64,000 nucleotides of DNA from Propionibacteriaceae bacterium. GTDB taxonomy: Bacteria > Actinomycetota > Actinomycetes > Propionibacteriales > Propionibacteriaceae. Under the pieces are notes generated by a model. That model had not been told where the DNA came from. It made no database searches and saw only the letters and a list, made by a program, of their open reading frames with translations. Position 1 is the stretch's first letter. Each line of letters opens with the position of its first letter. Shown here in pieces: positions 10,591 through 20,261 of this stretch. The position numbers were made by a program, and so were the translations under genes. Location: positions 62,001-126,000 of the forward strand of contig JAFKJK010000007.1 of NCBI GenBank assembly GCA_017306015.1, in the 5' to 3' direction.

Positions 10591-12105
10591 ATGGCCGCGC
10601 TGAGCCGGCTCGCGGCCAGGGTTCGCGATCCCCGGTTCGACCGCATCCTGCTCGTCGCCTGGATCGCGATGTTCTCGATCGCCCGGGCAGGACGGTTCGA
10701 GGAGCGGGACCCGTACTGGCAGGTCCGGGCGGGCGTGGAGAACCTCTCCGGCTGGCCGCTCGCCCGTCCCGACACCTGGAGTTGGGCCGGGATCGACGGC
10801 GACTGGTACCAGAACTCGGCCGGCTGGAACAACGTCCTCGCGGTCAGCTACACGGCCGCGGGCTACTGGGGCATCTTCTGGCTGACCGCGGTGCTGATCG
10901 CCGTCTACCTGGGCCTGGTTGCGCTGCTCGCGGCCCGGTTCGGCGCCCGCGCGCTGCCGGGAATGGCCGGCATGGTGGTGCTGGTCGCCGGGTCGCTGTC
11001 GATGCTCAGCCCCCGCGCCACCCTGATCGTCCAGGTGCTGATCCTCGCCTCGATCGCCTTCGGCGACTCCTGGGCCCGGCGAGCCCCCGGCCTGGCGGTC
11101 TGGGCGAACGCCGCCGTCGCGCTCGTGGTCGCGGCTGCCTTTTCGGCTCTGGGCAACTGGGCGCACCTGTCGTTCCTGACCATGGCCCCGGTCCTGGCCG
11201 CGCTGTGGGCCGGTGTCTGGCTGCTGTCGAAAATGGACGGCATGCGAAAGGCCGCCCTGATCGCGGGCGGCACGGCCGGCTGGCTGCTCGGCCTGCTCGC
11301 CTCCCCGTACGGCCTTGCGCTCGGCCTGGAGCGCACCAGGATCGTCCAGGAGATCTGCACCGGACTGATCCTGGAGTGGTCCTCGCCGTTCCAGTCGGGC
11401 ATGGACCCCAAGGCCAGGACGGCGGTGGCCGTCGGAGCGCTGCTCGCCCTGGCGATGGCCGGCTGGCTGGCCCGCAGGCTGTGGACGCGGCGCCGCTGCG
11501 CCTCGGAGCCGGCCCTGCTGGCGCTCGCCCTGTTCGGCATCCCGGCCACCCTGGCCAGCCTGTGGGCGGTGCGCTTCCTCGGCATCGGGCTGCTGACGAT
11601 GGCGCCGGTGGTGATGCTGGCGGCGAGCGAGGCCGTGGCGGCGCTGCGCCGCTGGTTCGCATCCCGGCCACCATCGCGCTGGGCCGAATACGCCGAGGGG
11701 CGGTTCTGGCGTCCGGTGCTGGCTGCCGTGACCGTGCTGCTGCTGCCGGGCGCACTGTGGCTGGGCGCGCAGCATGCCGTCCCGACCGAACAGGAACTGG
11801 TCGACCAGCTGCCGGCCGGCTGCCGGCTGATGAACTCCCAGACCGTGGCCGGGCCGGTGATCCTCAGCCGTCCCGACGTGCTGGTCTGGATCGACGGCCG
11901 GGCCGACTTCTTCGGCCGTGCCCACATCGAACGCACCTACGACTACTACCTGGCGCGGAGCACCGACCTGGTTCCCCCGGGGACCACCTGCGTGCTCCTG
12001 CAGAACGACTACGGCCTGCCGATGGCGCGGGCCATGGCCGAGTCGCCGCAGTGGCGGCTGGCGAACCGGGTCGGCCAGTTCGAGCTCTGGCTGCCGGCCG
12101 GCTGA
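10591..12105 (+). CDS. Polytopic membrane protein, GT-C-like, function unknown
   Basis: A 504-residue protein with about nine hydrophobic segments, the first near residues 17-33. Directly after it come RDPYWQVRAG and a second acidic-aromatic stretch, PDTWSWAGIDGDWYQNS. This loop pattern, with an acidic residue near the first helix, resembles GT-C fold glycosyltransferases. A C-terminal extracytoplasmic segment of about 110 residues contains DGRADFFGRAH and two cysteines. The start at 10591 is favoured over 10561 because GGGAGGGGG lies just upstream. No substrate can be deduced; a non-enzymatic membrane protein is also possible. Confidence 0.6.
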   Translation: MAALSRLAARVRDPRFDRILLVAWIAMFSIARAGRFEERDPYWQVRAGVENLSGWPLARPDTWSWAGIDGDWYQNSAGWNNVLAVSYTAAGYWGIFWLTAVLIAVYLGLVALLAARFGARALPGMAGMVVLVAGSLSMLSPRATLIVQVLILASIAFGDSWARRAPGLAVWANAAVALVVAAAFSALGNWAHLSFLTMAPVLAALWAGVWLLSKMDGMRKAALIAGGTAGWLLGLLASPYGLALGLERTRIVQEICTGLILEWSSPFQSGMDPKARTAVAVGALLALAMAGWLARRLWTRRRCASEPALLALALFGIPATLASLWAVRFLGIGLLTMAPVVMLAASEAVAALRRWFASRPPSRWAEYAEGRFWRPVLAAVTVLLLPGALWLGAQHAVPTEQELVDQLPAGCRLMNSQTVAGPVILSRPDVLVWIDGRADFFGRAHIERTYDYYLARSTDLVPPGTTCVLLQNDYGLPMARAMAESPQWRLANRVGQFELWLPAG

Positions 12106-12108
12106 GCC

Positions 12109-13038
12109 CTACTGCGAGTCCGGGTGGACGCGCTCCAGCGTCGACTTGCCGAACAGCGACTCGGCGAGGTCGACGGCCAGATCGGCGGTGACGTTGTGCT
12201 CGTCGAGGGCCGGGTTGACCTCGACCAGGTCGATCGAGCCGAGCCGGCCGGTGTCGGCGATCATCTCCATGCACAGCTGGGCCTCGCGATAGGTGGCTCC
12301 GCCGCGCACCGGCGTGCCCACCCCCGGGGCATCCTGGGGATCGACGAAGTCCAGGTCGAGCGACAGGTGCAGGTGCGTGCCCTCGTCGACCCCCGCCAGC
12401 GCCCGCGTCATCGTCCGGCGCATTCCGATCTCGTCGATGAACCTCATGTCGAACACCTCGACCTCCTCGGCGCGCAGGAATGCCTTCTCGCCGGGGTCCA
12501 CGCTGCGCAGCCCGACCTGGCGCAGTTCGTCGGTCCGGACGGCCGGAGTGAAGCCCGCCAGCCCGGTGAGTTCGTCCGGCCCGTGCCCGGCCAGACAGGC
12601 CACCGGCATCCCGTGGATGTTCCCGGACGGGGTGAGCTCGGCGGTGTTGAAGTCGGCGTGCGCGTCCACCCAGAGCACCCGGAGCTTCAGTCCCTGGGCG
12701 CGGCAGTGGGCCGCGACGGCGCTGATCGAGCCGATCGCGACGCTGTGGTCGCCACCCAGCAGGATGGGCAGCCGTCCGTCCGCCAGCTCGGCGGCGGTCG
12801 CGTCGTACACCGTGCGATTCCACTCGACCGCCTCGGCCAGGTGCCGGTAGCCGCCGACCGGGGGGAGCTGGGGGTTCGCCGGCCCGGCCAGGTCGCCGAC
12901 ATCGCGCACCTCGCAGCCGAAGTCCGCCAGCGCCGACGCGATCCCCGCAACGCGCAGCGCCTGCGGGCCGAGGCGGCAGCCCAGCCGGGAGGCCCCGATG
13001 TCGGTGGGGACGCCGATCAGGCTGACACGGTTGACCAC
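12109..13038 (-). CDS. rocF: Arginase family hydrolase, probable arginase
   Basis: A 309-residue ureohydrolase with all the binuclear manganese ligands: His in GGDHSV, three ligands in DAHAD, and two Asp in DLDFVDP. Length and the VPTDIGASRLGCRLGP N-terminus fit arginase (arginine to ornithine and urea) better than agmatinase, but formimidoylglutamase or guanidinobutyrase cannot be excluded. It starts with GTG (minus strand, 13036-13038) behind an excellent Shine-Dalgarno, GGGAGGAA, six bases away. It converges on the upstream membrane-protein gene with only 3 bases between stops. Confidence 0.85.
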   Translation of the reverse strand: MVNRVSLIGVPTDIGASRLGCRLGPQALRVAGIASALADFGCEVRDVGDLAGPANPQLPPVGGYRHLAEAVEWNRTVYDATAAELADGRLPILLGGDHSVAIGSISAVAAHCRAQGLKLRVLWVDAHADFNTAELTPSGNIHGMPVACLAGHGPDELTGLAGFTPAVRTDELRQVGLRSVDPGEKAFLRAEEVEVFDMRFIDEIGMRRTMTRALAGVDEGTHLHLSLDLDFVDPQDAPGVGTPVRGGATYREAQLCMEMIADTGRLGSIDLVEVNPALDEHNVTADLAVDLAESLFGKSTLERVHPDSQ

Positions 13039-13243
13039 AGTTTATTCCTCCCGGAGCTCAGAGCTGGTGCTGGGCTCGACGGTAGCGCAGACCAGGGCCG
13101 CCCGGATCCGCACGGGCGAGTCGGGACACGAGGGTGAGTCGGGTCACGGGTTCGTCCCCGGTCGGAGTTAGGGTGAAGACCCGCTGACCTTCCCCCAGCG
13201 GCACAGGAATCCACCCGTCGTTCCGGAAGGATCACCAGGCGCC
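13039..13243. other. Divergent intergenic region, arginase / dnaE
   Basis: About 205 bases between two divergent genes. On the minus side the Shine-Dalgarno GGGAGGAA (13045-13052 as read on the minus strand) serves the arginase gene. On the plus side TAGGGT at about 13168-13173 is a possible -10 for dnaE, giving a leader of about 65 bases, and GGAAGG at 13225-13230 is a rather distant ribosome site. No hairpin or ORF stands out. Confidence 0.35.
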
Positions 13244-16200
13244 GTGTCGGCCGAGTTCGTCCATCTGCACTGCCACTCCGAGTACTCCATGCTCGACGGC
13301 GCAGCCCGCCTCGGCGACCTCGTGCGCACCACCGAGGAACTGGGTATGAGTGCGCTCGCCGTGACCGACCACGGCAACCTCTTCGGCGCCTACGAGTTCT
13401 ACAAGGCGGCCAAGGGCTCGGCGGTCAAGCCGATCATCGGCCTGGAGGCCTACCTGACCCCCAAGACCCACCGCAGCGAGCGCAAGCGCGTCCAGTTCGG
13501 GGACGGCACCGGCGACGACGTGGCCTCGAAGGGCGCCTACACCCACATGACGATGTGGGCCCAGGACAGCGCCGGCATGCACAACCTGTTCCGGCTGAGC
13601 TCGCTGAGCTCGCTGGAGGGCTTCTTCTACAAGCCACGGGCGGACCGGGAGTTGCTGCACCGCTTCCACGAGGGGCTGATCGGCACCACCGGCTGCCCGT
13701 CCGGGGAGGTGCAGACCTACCTGAGGCTGGGCCAGTACGCGGACGCGCGCGCCTCCGCGGCCGAGTTCCGCGACATCTTCGGTGCGGGGAACTTCTACGT
13801 CGAGCTGATGGACCACGGGCTGGAGATCGAGAACCGGGTCAGGGACGGGCTGCTGCGGCTCGCCCGCGACCTCGACCTGCCACTGGTCGCCAGCAACGAC
13901 CTGCACTACGTCCGGGCCGGCGACGCCGAGGACCACGACACGCTGCTGTGCGTCTCCGCCGGGGCGAACAAGGACACGCCCGGCCGGTTCAAGTTCGACG
14001 GCAACGGCTACTACCTGAAGTCGCCCGCGGAGATGCGGGCGCTGTTCAGCAACCTGCCGGAGGCCTGCGACAACACCCTGGCGATCGCCGAGCGCTGCAG
14101 CACCTCCTTCGAGGAGGGCACCGGCACCTACATGCCGCAGTTCCCCGTCCCGCAGGGGGAGACCGAGTCGTCGTGGTTCGTGCGCGAGGTGGCGACCGGG
14201 CTGGAGCGGCGCTTCTACGGCGACGTCCCCGAGTACGCGCACACCCAGGCCGCGTACGAGCAGGACGTGATCATCGACAAGGGGTACGCCGGGTACTTCC
14301 TGGTGGTCGCCGACTTCATCAACTGGGCCAAGCGCAACGGCATCCGGGTCGGCCCCGGACGCGGCTCGGGCGCCGGCTCGATGTGCGCCTACGCGCTGGG
14401 CATCACCGACCTCGACCCGGTGCCGCACGGGCTGATCTTCGAGCGGTTCCTGAACCCCGAGCGGCCGTCGATGCCCGACTTCGACGTCGACTTCGACGAC
14501 CGCCGCCGGGGCGAGGTGATCCGCTACGTCACCGAGAAGTACGGCGACGACCGGGTCTGCCAGATCGTCACCTACGGCACGATCAAGGCCAAGCAGGCGA
14601 TCAAGGACGCCGGCCGGGTGCTGGGCAAGCCGTTCTCCCTCGGCGAGCGGATCACCAAGGCCTACCCGGCCCCGGTCCAGGGCAAGGACCTGCCGTTGCC
14701 CTACGTCTTCGACCCGAGCCACGACCGGTACGGCGAGGGCACCGAGTTCCGCGAGCTGTACTCCAGCGATCCGGACGTGAAGGAGGTCGTCGACACCGCC
14801 CGGGGCATCGAGGGACTCAAGCGGCAGTGGGGCGTGCACGCGGCCGGCGTGATCATGTCCAGCGCGCCGCTGATGGACGTCATCCCGGTGATGAAGCGGG
14901 AGCAGGACGGCCAGATCATCACCCAGTTCGACTACCCGAGCTGCGAGGCGCTCGGCCTGGTCAAGATGGACTTCCTGGGACTGCGGAACCTGACGATCCT
15001 GGACGACGCAGTGAAGAACGTGAAGGCCAACCGTGGCGTCGAGGTCGATCTGGACGCCCTGCGCCGGGACATGACCGACCAGGCCACGTACGACCTGCTC
15101 GCCTCCGGCGAGACCCTCGGGGTGTTCCAGCTGGACGGCGGCGGACTGCGGACGCTGCTGAAGCAGATGCGTCCGGACAACTTCGAGGACATCTCGGCCA
15201 CCATCGCGCTCTACCGCCCCGGCCCGATGGGCGCCGACAGCCACACCAACTACGCGCTGCGCAAGACCGGACGGCAGAAGGTGGAGCCGATCCACGCCGA
15301 GCTGGCCGAGCCACTGGCGGACATCCTGGACACCACCTACGGCCTGATCGTGTACCAGGAGCAGATCCAGCAGATCGCCCAGCGGGTCGCCGGCTACAGC
15401 CTCGGCCAGGCCGACCTGCTGCGGCGCGCGATGGGCAAGAAGAAGCAGTCCATCCTCGACGCCGAGTTCGAGCCGTTCAGCACCGGCATGAAGGAGCACG
15501 GCTTCTCCGACAGCGCCATCGACACGCTGTGGAAGATCATGGTCCCGTTCGCCGCGTACGCCTTCAACAAGGCCCACTCGGCCGCCTACGGCGTGGTCTC
15601 GTACTGGACGGCCTACCTCAAGGCCAATTACCCGGCCGAGTTCATGGCCGCCCTGCTCGAGTCGGTGAAGAGCGACAAGGACAAGACTGCCCTCTACCTG
15701 GGCGAGTGCCGACGGATGGGCATCAAGGTGCTGCCGCCGGACGTGAACTCCTCCGACGGCATGTTCACGTCGGTGGGCCTGGACATCCGCTACGGCCTGG
15801 CCGCCGTCCGCAACGTCGGCGACAACGTCGTCAAGGGCATCGTTGACGCCCGCAACGAGTCCGGACCCGCCCGAGACTTCAACGCCTTCCTGGACCAGGT
15901 GCCGCTGGTGGTCTGCAACAAGCGGGTGATCGAGTCGCTGATCAAGGCCGGCGCGTTCGACTCCCTCGGGCACACCCGCCGGGCGCTGATGGACTGCTTC
16001 GAGCGCCGCGTCGACGAGGTGATCGACCTCAAGCGCAACCAGGCCAACGGCCAGGACGACCTGTTCGGGGACGTGGGCAGCACCGGCCAGACGACGGCCA
16101 GCCCCGTCCCGGACCTGCCCGAGTGGGACAAGCGGGTGCGGCTGGCTTTCGAGCGGGAGATGCTCGGCCTCTACGTCAGCGACCACCCGCTGCTGGGGCT

Positions 16201-16762
16201 CGAACACGTGCTGGTCAGCCAGCGCGACCTGAGCATCGGGGAGCTCAAGGGCGACGACGGCCCGCGGGACGGCATGGTCACCGTTGCCGGCATGATCACC
16301 CAGGTGGTCCGCAAACAGACGAAGAACGGCGACCTGTGGGCGATCGTCACCGTCGAGGACCTGGAGGCCGCCATCGAGGTGCTGCTGTTCCCGAAGGTCT
16401 ACTCCACGGTGGCGCTGCAGCTGGCCAGCGACACGGTCGTCCGGATCAAGGGACGGGTGCGGACCAAGGACGACGCGCTGGAGATGACCGGCCAGGAGAT
16501 CACCTTCCCGGACGTCTCGGAGGGCCCGTCCGGGCCGCTGCTGATCCAGTTGCCCGCGGTGCGCTGCACGCCCGCTGTCGTCGAGCAGCTCCGCTCGGTG
16601 CTGCGTGCCCACCCGGGCCCGACCGAGGTCCGGGTGAAGCTGGTGTCGGCCACCAACGGCAGCAAGACCTGGAAGCTCGACGAGGGCCTGCGGGTAGCGC
16701 CGTCCCGACCGTTGATGGCAGACCTGAAGGCGTTGCTCGGTCCGTCCTGTGTGAACGCCTGA
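13244..16762 (+). CDS. dnaE: DNA polymerase III alpha subunit (DnaE1 type)
   Basis: The 1172-residue replicative polymerase starts at GTG. The N-terminal PHP domain keeps the metal ligands seen in proofreading actinobacterial DnaE1: HLHCHSEYSMLDG, VTDHGN, GLEAYL, a His in THMTMWAQ, GCPSGEV and SNDLHYV. This suggests an active PHP exonuclease. The palm Asp residues are in PDFDVDFDD. The finger domain, helix-hairpin-helix and C-terminal OB fold (GMVTVAGMITQVVRKQT) follow in order. It is DnaE1-like, not the shorter error-prone DnaE2/ImuC. Confidence 0.97.
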   Translation: MSAEFVHLHCHSEYSMLDGAARLGDLVRTTEELGMSALAVTDHGNLFGAYEFYKAAKGSAVKPIIGLEAYLTPKTHRSERKRVQFGDGTGDDVASKGAYTHMTMWAQDSAGMHNLFRLSSLSSLEGFFYKPRADRELLHRFHEGLIGTTGCPSGEVQTYLRLGQYADARASAAEFRDIFGAGNFYVELMDHGLEIENRVRDGLLRLARDLDLPLVASNDLHYVRAGDAEDHDTLLCVSAGANKDTPGRFKFDGNGYYLKSPAEMRALFSNLPEACDNTLAIAERCSTSFEEGTGTYMPQFPVPQGETESSWFVREVATGLERRFYGDVPEYAHTQAAYEQDVIIDKGYAGYFLVVADFINWAKRNGIRVGPGRGSGAGSMCAYALGITDLDPVPHGLIFERFLNPERPSMPDFDVDFDDRRRGEVIRYVTEKYGDDRVCQIVTYGTIKAKQAIKDAGRVLGKPFSLGERITKAYPAPVQGKDLPLPYVFDPSHDRYGEGTEFRELYSSDPDVKEVVDTARGIEGLKRQWGVHAAGVIMSSAPLMDVIPVMKREQDGQIITQFDYPSCEALGLVKMDFLGLRNLTILDDAVKNVKANRGVEVDLDALRRDMTDQATYDLLASGETLGVFQLDGGGLRTLLKQMRPDNFEDISATIALYRPGPMGADSHTNYALRKTGRQKVEPIHAELAEPLADILDTTYGLIVYQEQIQQIAQRVAGYSLGQADLLRRAMGKKKQSILDAEFEPFSTGMKEHGFSDSAIDTLWKIMVPFAAYAFNKAHSAAYGVVSYWTAYLKANYPAEFMAALLESVKSDKDKTALYLGECRRMGIKVLPPDVNSSDGMFTSVGLDIRYGLAAVRNVGDNVVKGIVDARNESGPARDFNAFLDQVPLVVCNKRVIESLIKAGAFDSLGHTRRALMDCFERRVDEVIDLKRNQANGQDDLFGDVGSTGQTTASPVPDLPEWDKRVRLAFEREMLGLYVSDHPLLGLEHVLVSQRDLSIGELKGDDGPRDGMVTVAGMITQVVRKQTKNGDLWAIVTVEDLEAAIEVLLFPKVYSTVALQLASDTVVRIKGRVRTKDDALEMTGQEITFPDVSEGPSGPLLIQLPAVRCTPAVVEQLRSVLRAHPGPTEVRVKLVSATNGSKTWKLDEGLRVAPSRPLMADLKALLGPSCVNA

Positions 16763-16802
16763 TCCGCGGCGGGCAGGCGCCCTCCGCACCGGGACTCCCG
16801 GC

Positions 16803-16808
16803 TAGGCT
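16803..16808 (+). promoter_or_regulatory. -10 element implying a leaderless mRNA
   Basis: TAGGCT ends six bases before the GTG start at 16815, so transcription should begin at or next to the start codon. No Shine-Dalgarno is present. Confidence 0.5.
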
Positions 16809-16814
16809 TTCGGC

Positions 16815-17435
16815 GTGACCACCTCCGTACCCGAGTCGACCGATGTCGCCGCGCCCTCGCCGACCTACCGCGGCGTGACGGCCTGGGTCGCTCTCCTGCT
16901 CGGGCTGGCCTTGGTCGTGGGCGCGCTCGCTGCCCTGTTCTGGTCCGGCGTCGTCGACCTGCCGAGCTATTCGATCCAGAACAACGGGCACGCCGTCATC
17001 TCCGAGTCCGACCTGGCCCAGGTGGTCGCCGCCGACGTCTGGTACGCCATCACCGGGGTGCTGGTCGGGGCCGGACTGGGACTGGTCGCGTGGCGCTGGT
17101 TCCGGTCGCTCGGCTGGCCGGTCGCGTTGCTCGCGATCGCGGCCGCCATCGTTGCCGGCGTGGTGTGCTGGCAACTCGGCGAGCTCATCGGGCCGCGTGA
17201 CTTCAGCGCGCGGCTGGCCGCGGCCGAGCCGGGTGACCTGGTGCCGGTCTCTCTGCAACTGCACTCGGTCTCGGCGCTGGCCATCTGGGCATTTGCCGCA
17301 GTCACGCCGGTATTGCTGATCTCGTCGCTGGGTAAGGACGAGGAAGACCCGCCGCGTCGACAGCGGACCGGGGTCCCCGCGGGGGAGGTCGTGGTGGACG
17401 ATCGGGGAGTACTGACCGAGGATGAGGAGACCTGA
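16815..17435 (+). CDS. Four-helix membrane protein, DUF2567-like
   Basis: A 206-residue protein with four predicted membrane helices (about 22-45, 77-95, 101-120, 152-172). A loop of about 30 residues between the first two helices and another between the last two should lie on the outside, and an acidic hydrophilic tail of about 35 residues lies inside. The pattern recalls the actinobacterial DUF2567 family, but I cannot confirm that without a search. It sits between dnaE and a CYTH-CHAD gene, 6 bases before the latter, so those two may be cotranscribed. Function is unknown. Confidence 0.65.
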   Translation: MTTSVPESTDVAAPSPTYRGVTAWVALLLGLALVVGALAALFWSGVVDLPSYSIQNNGHAVISESDLAQVVAADVWYAITGVLVGAGLGLVAWRWFRSLGWPVALLAIAAAIVAGVVCWQLGELIGPRDFSARLAAAEPGDLVPVSLQLHSVSALAIWAFAAVTPVLLISSLGKDEEDPPRRQRTGVPAGEVVVDDRGVLTEDEET

Positions 17436-17441
17436 GCTGCG

Positions 17442-18914
17442 ATGTCGACCGGAATCGAGACCGAGCGGAAGTTCGTCCTCGCGAAGGGCGAGGAACTCCC
17501 GGATCTCGAGGAGGTCGGCGCGGTGGGGTCGGCCGAGCGGTTCGGGCTGGTGGCCGTCTACTACGACACGCCCGACTACCGCCTGTACCACGGTGGGCTG
17601 GAGCTGCGCCGCCGGACCGGCGGCCACGACGCGGGCTGGCAGCTGAAGCTCCCCACCGACGACCCGGACGAGCGGATCGAAGTCCGGCTGCCGCTGATCG
17701 AGACCCGGCTGCCGCTGGAGTTGCGCCAGCAGATCGCCGACCTCATCGGCGAGCAGCCGCTGTTCCCGGTCGCCGAGCTGCACACCGCGCGCGAGCAGCG
17801 AGAACTGCGGGACGCGGCCGGCACCGTCCTCGCGTCGATCTTCACCGACCGGGTCACCGCCACTGTCGGCGGACGGCTCCAGGAGTGGAGCGAGGTCGAG
17901 GTCGAACTGGTGGCCGGGACCCGGCAGACCCTCGACCGGGTGGAGCGGACCCTGCGCCGCGCCGGCGTGCCGAGGTCACCGGTCAGTTCCAAGTTCGCCC
18001 AGGCCGTGGCCGAGCAGGCGACGCGGCGCGACCAGCCGGTGGATCCGCCGGAGGCCGGCGCGGTGCTGATGGACTACCTCGGCCGGCAGGTGGGGGTGCT
18101 GCAGGCGCTCGAGGCCGAAGCCGTGGCCGACACGTTCGACGCCGTCCACCGCTCGCGGGTGGCCACCCGCCGGCTGCGCACCTGTCTGCGCACCTACGGC
18201 GAGATGTTCCGCGGGCAGGCGGTTCGCGGCCTGGTCGACGAACTCCGCTGGCACGGCGAGCAGCTGGGCGCGACCCGCGACGCCGAGGTGCTCACCGAAC
18301 GCCTCACCGCTGCGCTGGCCCAGGCGGGACCCGCCGACCGGGATCCGGTCGGTGCCCTGGTGCTGGCCCGGCTGGAGCAGCGGCACGCCGAGGCCCACGC
18401 CGCCTTCATCGACGGTCTGGCCACCGAACGCTACTGGCGGCTGCAGGCCGCACTGGAGCAGTTCCTCGCCGAGCCGCCGCTCCAGCGCACGGCGGGGGAC
18501 CCGGCCAGCCTGGTCCTGCCGAACATGCTCACCCAGGCGCTCCACCGGGTGCGTCGCCGGACCGAGCACGCCGAGGCCCGCAGCGACGACCTGACCCGGT
18601 GGCACGCCGTCCGCAAGGCCGCGAAGGCGGTGCGCTACGGCGCGGAGGTGCTGGTTCCGGTGCTCGGGCAGATCGCCGAGACCCGGGCCACGGCGTGGAC
18701 GGAGGTGACCAACCGGTTCGGGGACGCCCAGGACGCGGTGATCACCGGCCAGCTGCTCAGTGAGCTGTTCCTGGACGCCGAGGCTGCCGGGCTCCCGACG
18801 GGCCCGATCGACGAACTGCGGCACGCCCAGGACCGTGCCCTGCACGAGGCGCTGGCCGCGGGCCGGGAGGCTCTCGCCGCCCAGCTCGGCCCGGCCGCGT
18901 CCTCGCTCGGCTGA
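17442..18914 (+). CDS. CYTH and CHAD domain protein
   Basis: A 490-residue two-domain protein. The CYTH domain (about 1-190) opens with ETERKF, the ExExK motif (Glu6, Glu8, Lys10) of triphosphate tunnel enzymes, followed by alternating charged strands such as LELRRRTGG and WQLKLP. The CHAD domain (about 210-480) is alpha-helical with conserved His/Arg such as VHRSRVATRRLRTCLRTYG, which binds polyphosphate in known CHAD proteins. CYTH-CHAD proteins are thought to act on inorganic (poly)phosphate; the exact substrate is not shown by the sequence. Confidence 0.88.
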   Translation: MSTGIETERKFVLAKGEELPDLEEVGAVGSAERFGLVAVYYDTPDYRLYHGGLELRRRTGGHDAGWQLKLPTDDPDERIEVRLPLIETRLPLELRQQIADLIGEQPLFPVAELHTAREQRELRDAAGTVLASIFTDRVTATVGGRLQEWSEVEVELVAGTRQTLDRVERTLRRAGVPRSPVSSKFAQAVAEQATRRDQPVDPPEAGAVLMDYLGRQVGVLQALEAEAVADTFDAVHRSRVATRRLRTCLRTYGEMFRGQAVRGLVDELRWHGEQLGATRDAEVLTERLTAALAQAGPADRDPVGALVLARLEQRHAEAHAAFIDGLATERYWRLQAALEQFLAEPPLQRTAGDPASLVLPNMLTQALHRVRRRTEHAEARSDDLTRWHAVRKAAKAVRYGAEVLVPVLGQIAETRATAWTEVTNRFGDAQDAVITGQLLSELFLDAEAAGLPTGPIDELRHAQDRALHEALAAGREALAAQLGPAASSLG

Positions 18915-18948
18915 TCGCTTGGCAGGGCAGGCGTCGTGCCGTCGGTCG

Positions 18949-19428
18949 TCAGGCTGCCACGTCGGCGAAGGACGCGCCGGTGAGCGCCGCCAGGTCGGCG
19001 GGGGAGAGTTCGACCTGGAGACCGCGTCGCCCCGCCGAGACGTAGATCGTCTCGAACAGCTGCGCGGTCTCGTCGATCACGGTCGGCAGGGGGTTCTTCT
19101 GGCCCAACGGCGACACGCCGCCGAGGATGTAGCCGGTGCTGCGGACCACGAGACCGGGATCGGCCATGGCCGCCCTCCGGGCGCCCGCCGCCACGGCGAA
19201 GCGCTTGAGGTTGAGTTGGCTCGCGACCGGGACGACGGCGACGGCGAGCTCCGGTCTCGTCTGGCCGAGGTCGACCACCAGGGTCTTGAACAGCTGCAGC
19301 GGGTCCACGCCGAGCCGGGCCGCTGCTTCCTCGCCGTAGTGAGGATTGGCCGGGTCGTGGTCGTAGGCGTGCAGCCGGTAGTCCACCCCTGCGGCGTCGA
19401 GGACGGCGATGGCCGGGGTCGCGGCCAT
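18949..19428 (-). CDS. ybaK: YbaK/EbsC-type aminoacyl-tRNA deacylase
   Basis: A 159-residue member of the YbaK family, which hydrolyses mischarged Cys-tRNA(Pro). Landmarks are the N-terminal [10 protein letters not shown] segment, LFKTLVVD with the conserved Lys at about 48, [10 protein letters not shown], and [15 protein letters not shown] with the GGxSPxGxK signature near 97-111. The start at the CAT at 19426-19428 lies 2 bases past the stop of the upstream DUF554 gene, so the pair is probably an operon. Substrate identity (Cys-Pro against related mischarged tRNAs) cannot be fixed from sequence. Confidence 0.87.
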   Translation of the reverse strand: MAATPAIAVLDAAGVDYRLHAYDHDPANPHYGEEAAARLGVDPLQLFKTLVVDLGQTRPELAVAVVPVASQLNLKRFAVAAGARRAAMADPGLVVRSTGYILGGVSPLGQKNPLPTVIDETAQLFETIYVSAGRRGLQVELSPADLAALTGASFADVAA

Positions 19429-19430
19429 GC

Positions 19431-20183
19431 TCAGGTGAGGACGAACGGCACGATCGCAGCCACCAGCAGTGGGGCGACGACGAGCGCCGGCAGCAGGTCG
19501 CCGATCGGCACCTGCTTGATGCCCATCAGCCGGAAACCGAGGCCGAGCAGGATCACCCCACCGGTCGCGGTGAGCGCGTCGATGTGGGCTGCCGGGAGGA
19601 AGTTGCCGAGCCACAGCCCGAGCAGGGTCAGCGCGCCTTGGTAGATGGCCAGCGGAATCGCCGAGAACAGCACCCCGATGCCCATGCTGGAGGCGAACGC
19701 CATGGCGGCGAAGCCGTCCATCACAGCCTTCAGCACGAGCTGCTCGGGCCCGTGACCGAGGCCGTCGGAGAGCGAGCCGATGATCGACAGCGGCCCGACG
19801 CAGAAGACCAGCGTGGCGGTGACGGTCGCCTCGATGAAGTTGCCCGCGTCGGCCTTGCGGACGAACTTGGTCCGCAGCCAGTCGGCCGCGCCGTCCAGCC
19901 GCTCCTCGAGCCGGACGCCGGCGCCGACGATGCCGCCGATCAGCAGGGCACCGAGGACGACCAGCAGCCGCGTCCCGGAGCCGACGGCCTCGGCGAACGC
20001 GGTGGACATGCCCTGCGCGATCGACAGGCCGCCGATCGTCAGCGAGATCAGCCCGAGCGCCTGGGTGACCACCAGCCGGGTGCGTTCGGGCAGCTTGTGG
20101 CCGACGGCGAGGCCCAGGAGGCTGCCGACAACGACGGTGACCACGTTGATCACGGTGCCGGCGCCGATGAACATGATGGACAT
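19431..20183 (-). CDS. DUF554 family membrane protein
   Basis: A 250-residue protein with seven or so hydrophobic segments. It begins with [19 protein letters not shown] and contains [19 protein letters not shown] and [18 protein letters not shown], which match the DUF554 (YdfK/YqgA) family of uncharacterised membrane proteins, possibly transporters. It is the first gene of a minus-strand pair with the YbaK-type gene and is divergent from hisD. Function is unknown; the family call rests on remembered motifs. Confidence 0.8.
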   Translation of the reverse strand: MSIMFIGAGTVINVVTVVVGSLLGLAVGHKLPERTRLVVTQALGLISLTIGGLSIAQGMSTAFAEAVGSGTRLLVVLGALLIGGIVGAGVRLEERLDGAADWLRTKFVRKADAGNFIEATVTATLVFCVGPLSIIGSLSDGLGHGPEQLVLKAVMDGFAAMAFASSMGIGVLFSAIPLAIYQGALTLLGLWLGNFLPAAHIDALTATGGVILLGLGFRLMGIKQVPIGDLLPALVVAPLLVAAIVPFVLT

Positions 20184-20248
20184 TCAACCATCGCGCGGGC
20201 CCGCGTCCGGGGAGCCGGCACTCCCGGAGTCGGCCGGACCGCCCCCAC

Positions 20249-20254
20249 TAGACT
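20249..20254 (+). promoter_or_regulatory. -10 element for the his operon, leaderless arrangement
   Basis: TAGACT lies seven bases before the GTG start of hisD at 20262, with no Shine-Dalgarno between them. This predicts transcription starting at the GTG. No consensus -35 is seen in the 78-base divergent gap. Confidence 0.55.
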
Positions 20255-20261
20255 GTCCGCC

